64,000 bases of DNA from Ruminiclostridium josui JCM 17888 (GTDB taxonomy: Bacteria > Bacillota > Clostridia > Acetivibrionales > DSM-1351). Within the stretch, counting starts at the first letter, position 1, and every line of letters begins with the position of its first letter. This document shows positions 26,501 through 31,083 of this stretch, one piece after another. The position numbers and the translations under genes were made by a program. The stretch lies in assembly GCF_000526495.1 (NCBI RefSeq), contig NZ_JAGE01000001.1, positions 2,352,001-2,416,000 on the forward strand. Direction: 5' to 3'. The notes below the pieces were generated by a model, which was not told the origin of the DNA, made no database searches, and saw nothing but the letters and a program-made list of their open reading frames with translations.

Positions 26501-29500
26501 TTCAGAATTGAACTTAGTGAAATTGAGACAGTAATAAAGGGTATTGAGGGTATTAAGGATTGTGCTGTCATTGTCCGTGAGGATGATAAGGGTGACAAGA
26601 GAATATGTGCGTTTACCGTAGAGGATGGTTCTGGCAAAGAAGTTGATATCAAAGCAACACTGAGAAACGTGTTCCCTGATTATATGATACCTTCATATAT
26701 TACTAAAGTGGATTACCTTCCAATGACTAGAAATGGAAAGCTGGATGTTAGGGCCTTGCCTGAGATTGTTATGGAGGAAACAGATACCTATGTTGCACCT
26801 GAAAATGATACCCAAAAAATAATAGCCGGTATTTTTGAAGATGTACTGGGTATTAAGAAAGTGGGAATTAAAGACGATTTCTTTGAACTGGGAGGACATT
26901 CTCTGAAAGCCACCAAGGTAATAAACAGACTTGAAGCGGAGGTAGGTTGCAGAGTTTCTCTAAAGGATATATTTACGTATTCTACAGTGAAACAACTCAG
27001 TGAAATAGTAGATAAAAGCAATAACGATTTTGCTGAAATACCGGTATATGAAGAAAAACCGTACTATCTCATGAGTTCTGCACAAAAAAGAATATTTATT
27101 GTAAGCCAGTTTGATGAAACCCATACAGCGTATAATATGCCAATGGTATACGTTGTTCACGGTGATTTGGATATAGAAAAACTGAAGTATGCTTTTGACA
27201 GATTGGTATGCCGCCATGAAGTATTGCGTACACGCTTTTACATGAAACAGAATGAGGCGGTACAGGAAATTATGGATTCCTGCCGGATAGATTTTGAATA
27301 CGAAGAAAGCAGCAACTTTAATGTAGATGAAGCCGTGAGAAAGTTTGTAAGACCTTTTGATTTCATGGAGGGATGCCTGCTAAGGATAAAAGTAGTAAGG
27401 TACTGTGACAGTTATTACCTGTTTATCGACACTCATCATATAATTTCAGATGGTATGAGCGTGTCAATAATGTTTAGAGAGTTATCCGACTTATATATGG
27501 GCAAGGAATTGCCAGAGCTGAGAATTCAGTACAGAGATTATTGTCAATGGATGACAACACGGGCTATTGAAAAGCAGAAAGAGTACTGGTTGCAGGAATT
27601 TTCTGATGAAATACCTGTACTTGAGTTACCTCTTGATTTTAAACGTGAAAAGACACAAAGCTTTAATGGCAAAATAATAAATTCATCCATTGAAGAAAGC
27701 ATAAGAGATAGTGTCAAAAAACTGGCGAAGAGTACCGGAGCTACGGAATACATGGTGCTTTTATCAGCTGTTATGATTACTTTGAGCAAGTTCAGCAATC
27801 AGGAGGATATTGTAGTGGGAAGTCCTATATTCGGAAGAACCCACAAGGATATTGAGAACCTCATTGGTGTATTTGTCAATACTCTGGCACTACGAGGCAA
27901 ACCGGAAGGACATAAAAAATATATTGATTTTCTGAAGGAAATCAAAGATAAAGCATTGAAGGCATACCAAAATCAGGATTATCAGTTTGATGATCTTGTG
28001 GAAGCACTGGACATACCAAGAGATTTCTCCAGAAATCCACTGTTTGATGTTATGTTTTCATTCCAGAATAATGATAATGCAATACTGGAAATAGATAATA
28101 TAACAATGGAACCGGTAGAGCATTGTATGGAAAGCCAGAAGTTTGATCTGACAATATATATCGGAGAATCTGAAAGCTCGGGCTATGATATGAGTATAGG
28201 CTACTGCTCAGACTTGTTCAAAGAAGATACCATCCGGAATATTATCAGTCATTTTATGATTATACTTAAAAATACACTGGAAAATCCGGAGCAAAAAATC
28301 ATGGATATTGAGACTCTGAGCCCGGAAGAAAAGGACAGACTTCTGAATGCCTTCAACAATACTAAGACAACGTATCCAAGAGATCTTACAATATGTCATC
28401 TGTTTGAAAAACAGGCTGAATTAACTCCGGATGCCACAGCAGCAGTATATAAGGGTATCAGGCAGTCCTACTCGGAGTTGAATAGTGCGGCAAACCGTAT
28501 TGCCAACCATTTGAAGAGAAATAATGTGGGCAGGGAAGACATAGTAGGAATAATGCTTGAGCCTTCAGAGTTGATATTGTCAGGATTACTTGGAATACTG
28601 AAATCGGGGGCAGCATATTTACCCATCGACCCTGATTACCCTGAGGAACGAATAGAATATATGCTTGAGGACAGCAAAGCGGGAATTTTACTGACACAGC
28701 AAAGCTTGGCGGATAAAGTTAAGTTTTCGGGAAAGACAATATGCATTGACAGTGATTTCACATATGAATCAAAGGAATTTGTATCAGAAAATAAACCTTC
28801 TGATTTGGCATATGTCATATATACATCGGGATCTACAGGAAGGCCAAAAGGGGTAATGGTTGAACACAGATGTATAACAAACCTGGTTTATTGGCACAAC
28901 CGAGTATATGGTGTTAATGAGAAAGACATTGCCACCAAGTATGCTGGCTTTGGATTTGATGCATCAGTATGGGAGATATATCCTTATTTGGCAGTAGGTG
29001 CACAGATCCACATAATTGAGAAGGACTTACGAATGAATATGGCCGGATTGAATAAATATTTTGAGGATAACGGTATTACTATCAGCTTCCTGCCAACTCA
29101 GATATGTGAACAATTTATAAAACAGGATAACAGTTCTCTCAGGATATTGCTAACGGGAGGAGACAAGCTGAGAAGTTTTACTTCCCGGGGCTATTCATTG
29201 GTGAATAACTATGGACCTACGGAAAATACTGTTGTTTCCACCTACTTTAGGGTTGACAGAGAATATGAAAATATACCAATAGGAAAGCCCGTGGACAACG
29301 TCAGAGCTTATGTAATAGATAAAAATTATAAGTTGGTTCCTGAAGGAGTACCAGGTCAGCTTGCTGTTGCAGGAGACAGCCTTGCTAGGGGATATTTATA
29401 TAATGAAAGCCTTACAAAGGAGAAATTTATTGAAAATGCCTTTTCCTATGATTCAAGGATATACTTGACTGGAGACATTGTCAGATGGACGAAAGATGGA

Positions 29501-30676
29501 AATCTAGAGTATCTGGGAAGATGCGATGAGCAGGTTAAAATAAGAGGCAACAGAGTTGAGATAGGCGAAATTGAAAAAGTGGCATTGCAGTTCCCAGGTA
29601 TTACAGATTGTGTGGTAACTGTGTGGGAGACAAAATCAGCTGATAAAAGGATAGCCTTGTATTACTGTGCTTCTGAGACTATAGATACACAGGAATTGAA
29701 AGCTTTCATTGCAAGGTTCCTCCCAGGATATATGATACCTAATGCATACTGCTGTTTAGATAATATGCCTGTAACTTCAAACGGAAAAGTTGATAAAAAG
29801 AGGTTGCCTAATCCGGAGAATTTTGAAGAAAAAGTAGAAATTACAGTTGAAATGACAGAAATAATGCAAAATGTTCTGGACGTATGGAAAGAAGTATTAG
29901 AGACAGAAAATATAGGTGTATACGATAACTTCTTTGATGTAGGCGGAAATTCTATATTATTGATTAGTATGCACGAAAAACTAGAAGAAATTTATCCAAA
30001 AGCACTTAGTATTTCCGACATTTTTGCAAACCCTTCAATTGTTATGCTGGCAGAAGTTATTGGAAAACACCAAAGCAAAAATGGAAAACACAGTAAAATA
30101 AAGGGAATCTCTTTACCGGAGGTATTTTTCAGTGGGGAACAGGGCAAAGGAAGCTCTGGAAGATTCAACTATTCGTGCACGCAGGAACAAGTGAGAGGCA
30201 TACTCGGACAAGTAGATGATTACACTGAATTACAGAATATATTTACAGGTGTATACTATTACCTGCTGAATAATATCAGTAAACAGGAGCAAATTCAAAT
30301 TCAATGCAAGTTTAGTGACAGTGAATATTACTCTTTGGATATTGACTTGGAAAATAATCATTTGCTGGACAGTATAGTAAATAAGGTAAAAGAGGCTAAG
30401 GAGGAGGCTGTAAAGAACTGTTATGATTTAAGTGAAATATCAAGGGCCTTTATGGAAAATATGGATGAAAACCAAGTGATACCTCTTTTGAAGTTTGGCA
30501 ATAAATCTTCAAAAGAAGAGGCCGTGTTATTTGACTATGAGATTTGTATTAAAATCTTGCAGGATGAAATCTCCTTTGATTTGATTCAATTCAATGAAAG
30601 ACTTAACGGACAATATATGGAGAATATGTTAAATTCATACATTAACATTATACTTAAGCTTTTTGGACAGCTATAA
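8519..30676 (+). CDS. Nonribosomal peptide synthetase, seven modules, no thioesterase domain
   Basis: This giant assembly-line enzyme has about 7,385 residues and seven C-A-PCP modules, all with a carrier serine, plus a roughly 195-residue C-terminal extension. The first C domain (MQEGMLF, HHIIMDG) is of the kind found downstream of an epimerisation domain and fits acceptance of the D-residue made by the preceding gene. The other C domains look like ordinary LCL types (HHI[IV]SDG). Predicted substrates in order are Asn-like, Asn, aromatic, Val, Val, Val, Leu. No GxSxG thioesterase or reductase domain follows the last carrier, so release is unexplained. Start ATG 8519 follows GGGGAG at 8505-8510; GTG 8510 in the same frame overlaps that site and is less likely. 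The gene ends 10 bases before a strong terminator. The module layout parallels tyrocidine synthetase TycC, which has six modules and a thioesterase. Confidence 0.96.
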   Translation: MSKEINNKVEGIYLLTSMQEGMLFYKNLNEKDTSYVIQSVLNLKGIVDIKNIQEAIDLLAVKHDALRTVFLYKKVVKPRQVVMTERKLEYQYIDLSNVQDISTELERIKKEDVARGFDLSRDSLMRAILIKISNDEYKMIWSFHHIIMDGWCFSLILKDFMSNYDRLQKGSSREELVKEIKECNAGRTSYGEYLKWLEKQDRNEGLDYWRSVLEDYGSTADIIPQTEGTKTEEQVKTAELKVEKGLCDAIKDISKKNKITINTYLEVAWGVLLQKYNRTNDVVFGKVVSGRNADLKGINETVGLFINTIPARIKADENISIKELVDQTMEQSVESSNYVYNSLADIQEITGLGKDLIKTLFVFENYYVDKEAYEKGVDDLSMQLESAREQTNYAISFKASFSDQGFLLSGEDSLDLSIMYDPKRYTHQEIEQLLKRYEIILAQILYKQDIKVSDIELISREETDRIKYVFNNTDKDYPQNLCLHELFEKQVEENPDNIAAYFKGTEITYRQLNSKSNQIARKLKELGVMPKDTVVIMAERSIELLIALYAVMKAGGTYIPVDPTYPQERLEYIVSDCKPKVILSRRDCLGFNTEVPFISLIDDNNYKCEDTNLPIVNSPEDPVYIIYTSGTTGKPKGVVIRHKSVVNHLYIVRDRFYKGDVGVTPLFTNPSFDLTVPSIFGPISFGSKCYIYENIDEGIADIFKNDEITLVKLTPSLLKTICMDSNLKKPKNLKCIVLGGEKLDKALLNKAYELLGEEVEIHNEYGPTEATVFATSTLMEKDSEKIVTIGNPVENMHIYILDGTKLCGIGIVGELCISGIGLSTGYLNNDDLTAEKFIDNPFEEGKLYRSGDLARWLPDGTIEFIDRIDDQVKIRGFRIETAEIENVLRSIEGINDAVVIPRKDENGENELYAYLVSDIAMRYDQVREKMRRILPDYMIPNYMMTIDEIPLTLNGKLDKRKLPVIDVMSSTEYLAPRNEIEKSICSIFEDVLNKEKIGVRDNFFEIGGHSLRATRVINQIEINTGIRLPLQFIFNKPTVEGIAEELTTRIEGQYASIPKAEVKKYYPMSSTQKRMYFMYQIDESGISYNMPNIMRVKGSLDIEKLKDAFSYLLYRHEILRTEFHMQDGNMVQEIHEKPVVDFTYIESQLSIDELAASFVRRFDLEKLPLIRMQVAKSYDETYILLDMHHIVSDGVSEGVFINELLKRYNDMDLEELRIQYKDYSEWMNTRDFSKQKEFWIKTFEGEIPVIDLPYDFTRPQNRSYKGKMVKTSFGKEIKEQVMKVSKSTGSTEYMILLSAVMILLGKYSRQEDIIVGSPISGRTHKDIENMMGMFINTLAMRAKPRKDETVLGFINTVKEMTLQAYENQEYPFEQLVEDLNIQSEISRNALFDVMFVYQNYEKRNLKSKKLTLEACAPEINVEKFDLTIHVDVTDDEYLIAFSYCLDLFCEDSIKIMMKHLEVILCNMMADTSKKIKDVGILTLDEKDQVIHQFNNTFKAYPLERTVIELFEEQVKISPDKIALEYGDIQLTYGELNARANCIASKLRNLGVKTDDRVAIIAERSIETVLGVVAVLKAGGAYVPIDPGYPVDRIQFMIEDCSPKAILIGKTEQSVKDCILTLNIEIIDLKNQENYSSIQENLPLICREDSHVYIIYTSGTTGKPKGVMIEHKSLMNYITYARNSYVKSDICMPFFTNPSFDLTQTSIFLPLCFGGKLVVYNDTVDNDINNVFRNQELTSVKLTPLHLKEAAALQNVGKLPNLNSLILGGEELDSHTSRLIVEKYGEHIDIHNEYGPTETTIGCCDYIYHKGIKTRTVSIGKPIANTQIFIMNDGEPCGIGVPGELCIAGIGVARGYLNRPELNAEKFIDNPFGDGKMYRSGDLARWTSDGNLEYMGRIDEQVKIRGFRVEPGEIENVIKKLEDIKEAVVIAREKDGIKYLLAYVVSDKTIDIGKIKNLLNSELPNYMVPARIMQIESLPMNKNGKLDKKSLPEIELSGSDEYEAPRNETEEKICGIFKEILGVQKVGVHDGFFDLGGHSLSATKLVNRIEAELGIRIPLKTIFRAGSPEEIAHELDKLRENTYTPIPKAKDMEYYPMSSAQKRLYLISQIGDVSTVYNISGSFSLFDKFNEMKIRHAVEKLTARHETLRTSFHMVNGEMVQKISQYNKIDFSVIEDDKTELSKLQDDFRKPFNLQEAPLMRVCAVKRETETVLLIDIHHIISDGMSMDILKNELMKLYYGEELNEVRVHYKDYSQWMKHRDLSKQKEYWVSRFSDEVPVLNLPLDYKRPSVQSFKGGGVSTFIGADRTAAIKNLARRTGTTEYMVLLSAVFILLGKYSRQDDVTVGTPVSGRTHKDTEDMLGMFVNTLVMRAKPETTKQYTDFLSEIREICLSAYENQEFPFEELLEEVKVNRDISRNPMFDVMFSVQNNRNFDDEFEGIYINETAEVLNHNIAKFDLAISAGESNGGYLVLFEYCSDLFKKESILAMAEHFKKIIDEITDRKDLTLAEINTATNEEKNLILNIFNDTSKPYAKEKTVIELFEEQVKNSPDRMAIIFKDIKITYSELNNRVNCIAVRLREMGIRPDDFVAVMAERSMEMIVGMLAVIKAGGAYVPIDASYPAERIDYILEDSKAKAILVYNADIKTDIPVIDLANQKLWEGEQDNLPVVNKPNDLMYLIYTSGTSGKPKGVMLEHKGVVSMTSYLADLYQMSGDDVVLQFANCIFDASVWELTISLFTGASLCLIPQEVIADVKLFEEYVEEHNVTITLLPPQYCLQTSVKGLRVLTTGGSAANREVIRKYGEKTRFINAYGPTENTVLATHWEYTPNTEIPNNIPIGKPIYNSRIYILDGNNLCGIGIPGELCITGDGVARGYLNLSDLTSEKFIDNPFGEGKMYRSGDLARWLPDGNIEYLGRIDEQVKIRGFRIELEEIENVIRKIPYIKDSVAIAKPDTSGDNAIYAYVVSDEEVDLGILRDEIRKSLPEYMVPGYMMQIDSIPVTGSGKVDKRALPDIEIRSSGVYQPPRNETEATICAAFCSVLNLEQTGIHDDFFELGGHSLRATKLVNKIESDTGVRLSLKDIFSSPTPELIAELVDAHSSKVYSSIVPAEQKEYYAVSSAQKRMYLLNELDNTGVAYNISGILELSGKLDSVKFRSAVEQLIHRHEALRTSFTVINGEPVQVINENAVIDIAFTEAGEADIMKLYRGFVRPFDLSKAPLMRLMVVYTKNETTNILIDMHHIISDGMSLNIIQSDLIRLYNGEKLPALELQYKDYSEWMLSRDLTPQREYWKNQFSDEIPVLEMPLDYPRPSKQKFNGSSVRYFIRGTLKERVLQLAQKSGTTEHMVLFSALMILLSKYSRQHDIIVGSPVSGRNHKDTEGIAGMFVNTLPLRAKPEDGKKYLDFLEEIKETCLKAYENQEFPFEEIVEAAGVSRDLSRNPLFDVMFVMENNDQNTENFDGLVFNVSELDDRHTTSKFDMTFTLVPHNTGYQLTLEYSTDLYKEDSVVGIMNHYIQVIESITADYYGFIGDIEILTEEDRASIAKFNETETDYPKDKTIVELLEEQVSKTPNNIAVVFDDTNITYYELNKRANILANKLRSMGVQPDDRIAVLAERSAEVIIGICAILKAGGAYVPIDTRYPETRIKYIIEDCSAKAVLVHMNLIDAEVPVIDLAEKDTWDGISDNLPRVNTPSDLAYIIYTSGTTGNPKGSMIEHRSVIRLVKDTNYISFGTDSVILQTGAMAFDASTMEVWGPLLNGGKLVLADYDVILEANALENVILKNKVNTMWLTSTLFNQLVEMKCSIFDSLDTLLIGGEKLSDKHVRTFKKENVKTKLINGYGPTENTTFTTTFCIPDNFDRIPIGTPIANTRVYIVDEGKKLCGIGIPGEICTAGAGVSRGYLNRPELTKEKFISDILGENVLYCTGDLGRWLPDGNIEYLGRIDEQIKIRGFRIELSEIEAVIKGLDEVSDCAVIVREDESAQKAIYAYIVPKNTISVMDVKEQLRKLLPDYMIPSFIAMLDKLPVTANGKLDKRALNNIKASSLREQVAPGTPTEKVIYSIFSNVLKTDELSIKDDFFEMGGHSLRAMRLINEIEEAMGIRLSLKDIFEYPTIEKLSQYVEKSICDVFEPIPAVEKSKYYPMSSAQKRMYMIYHMDETGLSYNMPFIMKVSGGQLDYERLEHAFSEMLRRHEILRTVFKMIDGDLVQEILDNPVLDCKYEECNASLENIINGFVRKFRLDELPLIRLKVVRTKSEEYVMLDMHHIISDGMSSVILFDELMKLYGKQELVPLRVQYKDYSQWINSRDFETQRQYWKDQFNGDIPVLDFPLDFTRPQIQTFRGKIVETTITEETRKKIIKLTQDTGTTEYMVLLAAFTLLLGKYTRQEDIIVGSPISGRTHKDTESMLGMFVNTLAFRTFPEKEKSFGEFLEEVKSTVMNGYDNQEYPFEELLEDLNIDRTVSRNPLFDVMFVYQNNEKINLKTEEFSLEPCASGTDIEKFDMTIIISPSEKGYTVSASYCTDLFREESIDLLLVHFKNVIENAIENTSLKLREISALDNDEYTKVIHKFNDNKTGYPSHKTIGELFAEQAKRSPESIALMSDSTAITYAELDLLSGKIATALRNEGVRAGDFVAVTTERTLETIIGILGIVKAGGAYVPIDLNYPEERLKYILEDCKPKVCLQGEEKLPLDTGYKVIDITDIDDYPLETLENINSPDDLVYLIYTSGTTGTPKGVMVKHRNVVRLVKNTNYVSLDEDTVIMQTGSLAFDASTFEIWGALLNGGKLVIASNEVLTNEKYLYKEIINKGVNTMWLTASLYNQMVSDNSNMFDSISYLLIGGEKLSEKHVNMLRAVNNSTHLINGYGPTENTTFTTTYEIKECMDQIPIGRPIANTQVYVMNGHEVCGIGMPGELCTSGDGLSNGYLNNPQLTAEKFEANIFGEGNMYHTGDLVRWLPDGNIEYLGRIDQQVKIRGFRIELGEIEATIRKSDTVKDVAVVLKEKLDNEKYICAYVVTKKGDDASGLKSELRKTLPEYMIPAKIVQLNELPLTINGKLDRRRLPEVDFTEDTEYIAPRNELENTVARIFADILNIEKVGVTDNFFELGGHSLRATRLINRIEEVAGAKVSLKDIFVYPTVEMLCSLISENKINSKYEHIPKAEIKTYYDMSSVQRRIYLLNQIEPDGIAYNMPRFMKIEGTLDVEKMKQAFISMIQRHEILRTSFMMLDGKMVQKIDASANLDFEYSRLSDAELEKTIKDFVRPFDLSKAPLFRVKLIENGGCWYMLFDIHHIISDGMSSSLFWKEVMQYYMEMIPNESNLQYKDYSEWMLSRDMKPQEEYWVSKFENHIPELDLRLDYPRSRVQGFSGDMVEYSIGKELKQKIEEFCKTEKVTPYMVFMSAAMVLLSIHSGQEEILLGTVMSGRTHKDTEEMLGMFVNTVVIDGNPAPHKQCLEFINEIRNTSLKAAENQEYPFDELLDKLEIKRDISRNPLFDVMFVMQNNEKYMFDANDIRITDISADFKVEKFDITIAVGEQDDEYIITLGYRNDLFKESSMNVMISHLNTIISSMVEDPYQSIKDIHRISCDEKHKILNIFNNTDTEYPRDKTVSEILNIQTEETPDAIAVICGNDKISYAELDRKSDMLAVKLRAMGVGRDDTVAVLAQTGVEMIIGICAILKAGGAYVPIDIRYPEARVQFIIKDCNPKVVLTYNAWVDTDVPLIDLADANLFEGDNNKIEVINKPTDLAYIIYTSGTTGNPKGTMIEHRSILRLVKNNNFLKLNKDTVILQTGAMAFDASTLEVWGSLLNGGRLVLAEQEVILNASLLGAAIREYHVNTMWLTSTLFNQLVETDCEIFNPLKYLLIGGEKLSDKHVRMFKQNNVLTKLINGYGPTENTTFTTTYSIPDKFERMSIGSPVSNSKVYILDKNNNLCGINVPGELCTTGDGVARGYLNREQLTKEKFTDNPFGEGRMYRTGDLARWLPDGNIEFLGRIDEQVKIRGFRIELSEIETVIKGIEGIKDCAVIVREDDKGDKRICAFTVEDGSGKEVDIKATLRNVFPDYMIPSYITKVDYLPMTRNGKLDVRALPEIVMEETDTYVAPENDTQKIIAGIFEDVLGIKKVGIKDDFFELGGHSLKATKVINRLEAEVGCRVSLKDIFTYSTVKQLSEIVDKSNNDFAEIPVYEEKPYYLMSSAQKRIFIVSQFDETHTAYNMPMVYVVHGDLDIEKLKYAFDRLVCRHEVLRTRFYMKQNEAVQEIMDSCRIDFEYEESSNFNVDEAVRKFVRPFDFMEGCLLRIKVVRYCDSYYLFIDTHHIISDGMSVSIMFRELSDLYMGKELPELRIQYRDYCQWMTTRAIEKQKEYWLQEFSDEIPVLELPLDFKREKTQSFNGKIINSSIEESIRDSVKKLAKSTGATEYMVLLSAVMITLSKFSNQEDIVVGSPIFGRTHKDIENLIGVFVNTLALRGKPEGHKKYIDFLKEIKDKALKAYQNQDYQFDDLVEALDIPRDFSRNPLFDVMFSFQNNDNAILEIDNITMEPVEHCMESQKFDLTIYIGESESSGYDMSIGYCSDLFKEDTIRNIISHFMIILKNTLENPEQKIMDIETLSPEEKDRLLNAFNNTKTTYPRDLTICHLFEKQAELTPDATAAVYKGIRQSYSELNSAANRIANHLKRNNVGREDIVGIMLEPSELILSGLLGILKSGAAYLPIDPDYPEERIEYMLEDSKAGILLTQQSLADKVKFSGKTICIDSDFTYESKEFVSENKPSDLAYVIYTSGSTGRPKGVMVEHRCITNLVYWHNRVYGVNEKDIATKYAGFGFDASVWEIYPYLAVGAQIHIIEKDLRMNMAGLNKYFEDNGITISFLPTQICEQFIKQDNSSLRILLTGGDKLRSFTSRGYSLVNNYGPTENTVVSTYFRVDREYENIPIGKPVDNVRAYVIDKNYKLVPEGVPGQLAVAGDSLARGYLYNESLTKEKFIENAFSYDSRIYLTGDIVRWTKDGNLEYLGRCDEQVKIRGNRVEIGEIEKVALQFPGITDCVVTVWETKSADKRIALYYCASETIDTQELKAFIARFLPGYMIPNAYCCLDNMPVTSNGKVDKKRLPNPENFEEKVEITVEMTEIMQNVLDVWKEVLETENIGVYDNFFDVGGNSILLISMHEKLEEIYPKALSISDIFANPSIVMLAEVIGKHQSKNGKHSKIKGISLPEVFFSGEQGKGSSGRFNYSCTQEQVRGILGQVDDYTELQNIFTGVYYYLLNNISKQEQIQIQCKFSDSEYYSLDIDLENNHLLDSIVNKVKEAKEEAVKNCYDLSEISRAFMENMDENQVIPLLKFGNKSSKEEAVLFDYEICIKILQDEISFDLIQFNERLNGQYMENMLNSYINIILKLFGQL
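8540..11680 (+). other. NRPS protein 2, module 1, predicted Asn-like
   Basis: C domain of the post-epimerisation type, A domain, PCP (FFEIGGHSLRAT). Specificity letters read D-L-P-K-V-G-E-V-F. The closest family is the Asn/Asp group (DLTKLGEVG), six of nine positions, so the assignment is weak. Confidence 0.55.
11690..14770 (+). other. NRPS protein 2, module 2, predicted Asn
   Basis: C-A-PCP (FFDLGGHSLSAT). Letters D-L-T-K-I-G-E-I-G match the Asn code DLTKLGEVG at seven of nine, with conservative changes at the other two. Asp is the alternative. Confidence 0.65.
14780..17830 (+). other. NRPS protein 2, module 3, predicted aromatic residue
   Basis: C-A-PCP (FFELGGHSLRAT). Letters D-A-W-L-T-G-A-V-L share six of nine with the Tyr/Phe/Trp-type code DALVTGAVV of tyrocidine synthetase. 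Which aromatic residue is used cannot be decided from this. Confidence 0.5.
17840..20900 (+). other. NRPS protein 2, module 4, predicted Val
   Basis: C-A-PCP (FFEMGGHSLRAM). Letters D-A-M-W-L-G-G-T-F, close to the Val code DAFWIGGTF. A related branched aliphatic residue is possible. Confidence 0.6.
20910..23970 (+). other. NRPS protein 2, module 5, predicted Val
   Basis: C-A-PCP (FFELGGHSLRAT). Letters D-A-F-W-L-G-G-T-F, eight of nine with the Val code DAFWIGGTF. Confidence 0.7.
23980..27030 (+). other. NRPS protein 2, module 6, predicted Val
   Basis: C-A-PCP (FFELGGHSLKAT). Letters D-A-L-W-L-G-G-T-F, Val-like. The A domain strongly resembles those of modules 4 and 5 (NGYGPTENTTFTTT in all three), which suggests spread by module duplication. 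Confidence 0.6.
27040..30090 (+). other. NRPS protein 2, module 7, predicted Leu
   Basis: C-A-PCP (FFDVGGNSILL). Letters D-A-W-F-L-G-N-V-V equal the well-known Leu code of gramicidin, tyrocidine and surfactin synthetases. The A and PCP domains are of a different subfamily from modules 1-6. Confidence 0.75.
30091..30676 (+). other. NRPS protein 2 C-terminal tail: partial condensation-like domain
   Basis: About 195 residues follow the last carrier. There is no HHxxxDG motif and no GxSxG. The arrangement of hydrophobic and helical stretches, ending in a helix like the last helix of C domains (MENMLNSYINIILKLF), resembles the C-terminal lobe of a condensation domain. I infer a vestigial or repurposed half domain. 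A structure prediction would settle it. Confidence 0.45.
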
Positions 30677-30685
30677 CATTTTTCT

Positions 30686-30718
30686 CGGAGGGGTGCAGTA
30701 CCCCTCCGGCTTGTTTTT
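30686..30718 (+). terminator. Rho-independent terminator of the NRPS operon
   Basis: The stem CGGAGGGG/CCCCTCCG (30686-30693 with 30701-30708) is followed by TTGTTTTTT. It lies 10 bases after the stop of the seven-module NRPS gene. Confidence 0.9.
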
Positions 30719-30754
30719 TCAGATATTATTGAAAAGAAAAAGTGTTCCAATTTC

Positions 30755-30930
30755 AAATTACCTGGATCAATATATGCCACACTTACTATAAAAGCAGGCC
30801 CTAAAAATTTAAGTACGGTTCTGATTCTACCAATTGATTTACTATTATGTGTCATAACCTTTCCAACATTTAAAGATTCAGCTTGTGAGCCCAATGCTGG
30901 TGAAAAGCCCTCATCCAACAAAATTAACAC
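30755..30930 (-). pseudogene. mntH: NRAMP-family Mn(II)/Fe(II) transporter, 5' remnant
   Basis: The reverse strand from about 30919-30930 encodes an N-terminal segment ending in LGPAFIVSVAYIDPGN, the signature of the first membrane helix of NRAMP (MntH) metal transporters. Similarity stops at DPGN near 30755, and the reading then runs into unrelated sequence and the NRPS terminator. About nine-tenths of the gene is missing, so it cannot work. GTG 30930 or TTG near 30919 (after GAGG) could be the start. The intact DtxR/MntR-type regulator gene is next to it in the same orientation. I infer that the NRPS locus, or a deletion joined to it, removed the rest of the gene. Confidence 0.75.
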
Positions 30931-30960
30931 CTCTTGACATTTTTATACTTAACTAATATC

Positions 30961-30994
30961 TTTAGCTAAGTCTAATTTCGTTTACCTAATCTAA
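30961..30994 (-). promoter_or_regulatory. Two DtxR/MntR-like operator boxes upstream of the mntH remnant
   Basis: On the plus strand TTTAGCTAAGTCTAA (30961-30975) and TTTACCTAATCTAA (30981-30994) share the TTAGnTnAnnTAA pattern of DtxR-family sites, with starts 20 bases (two helical turns) apart. On the minus strand they overlap a plausible promoter (TTAGCT, 16 bases, TATAAA) reading into the mntH remnant. Control by the neighbouring regulator is inferred. Confidence 0.5.
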
Positions 30995-31031
30995 AATATG
31001 TATGAAAAAATAAAAGTGTTACATATGGATA

Positions 31032-31070
31032 TAAAAAAAAGCTGCTTTGTGATTAGTCACAAAACAGCTG
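31032..31070 (-). terminator. Terminator after the DtxR/MntR-family gene
   Basis: On the minus strand AGCTGTTTTGTGA pairs with TCACAAAGCAGCT (one mismatch) and is followed by eight T residues. It lies 14 bases beyond the stop of the regulator gene, separating it from the mntH remnant. Confidence 0.85.
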
Positions 31071-31083
31071 AAATAAAAACCTT

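Noticed and set aside
30586-30760. C-terminal half of the minus-strand ORF that starts at 30930
   Set aside because: Beyond AYIDPGN the translation crosses the NRPS terminator and the antisense of the NRPS end and has no NRAMP character; only the first part is a real gene remnant.
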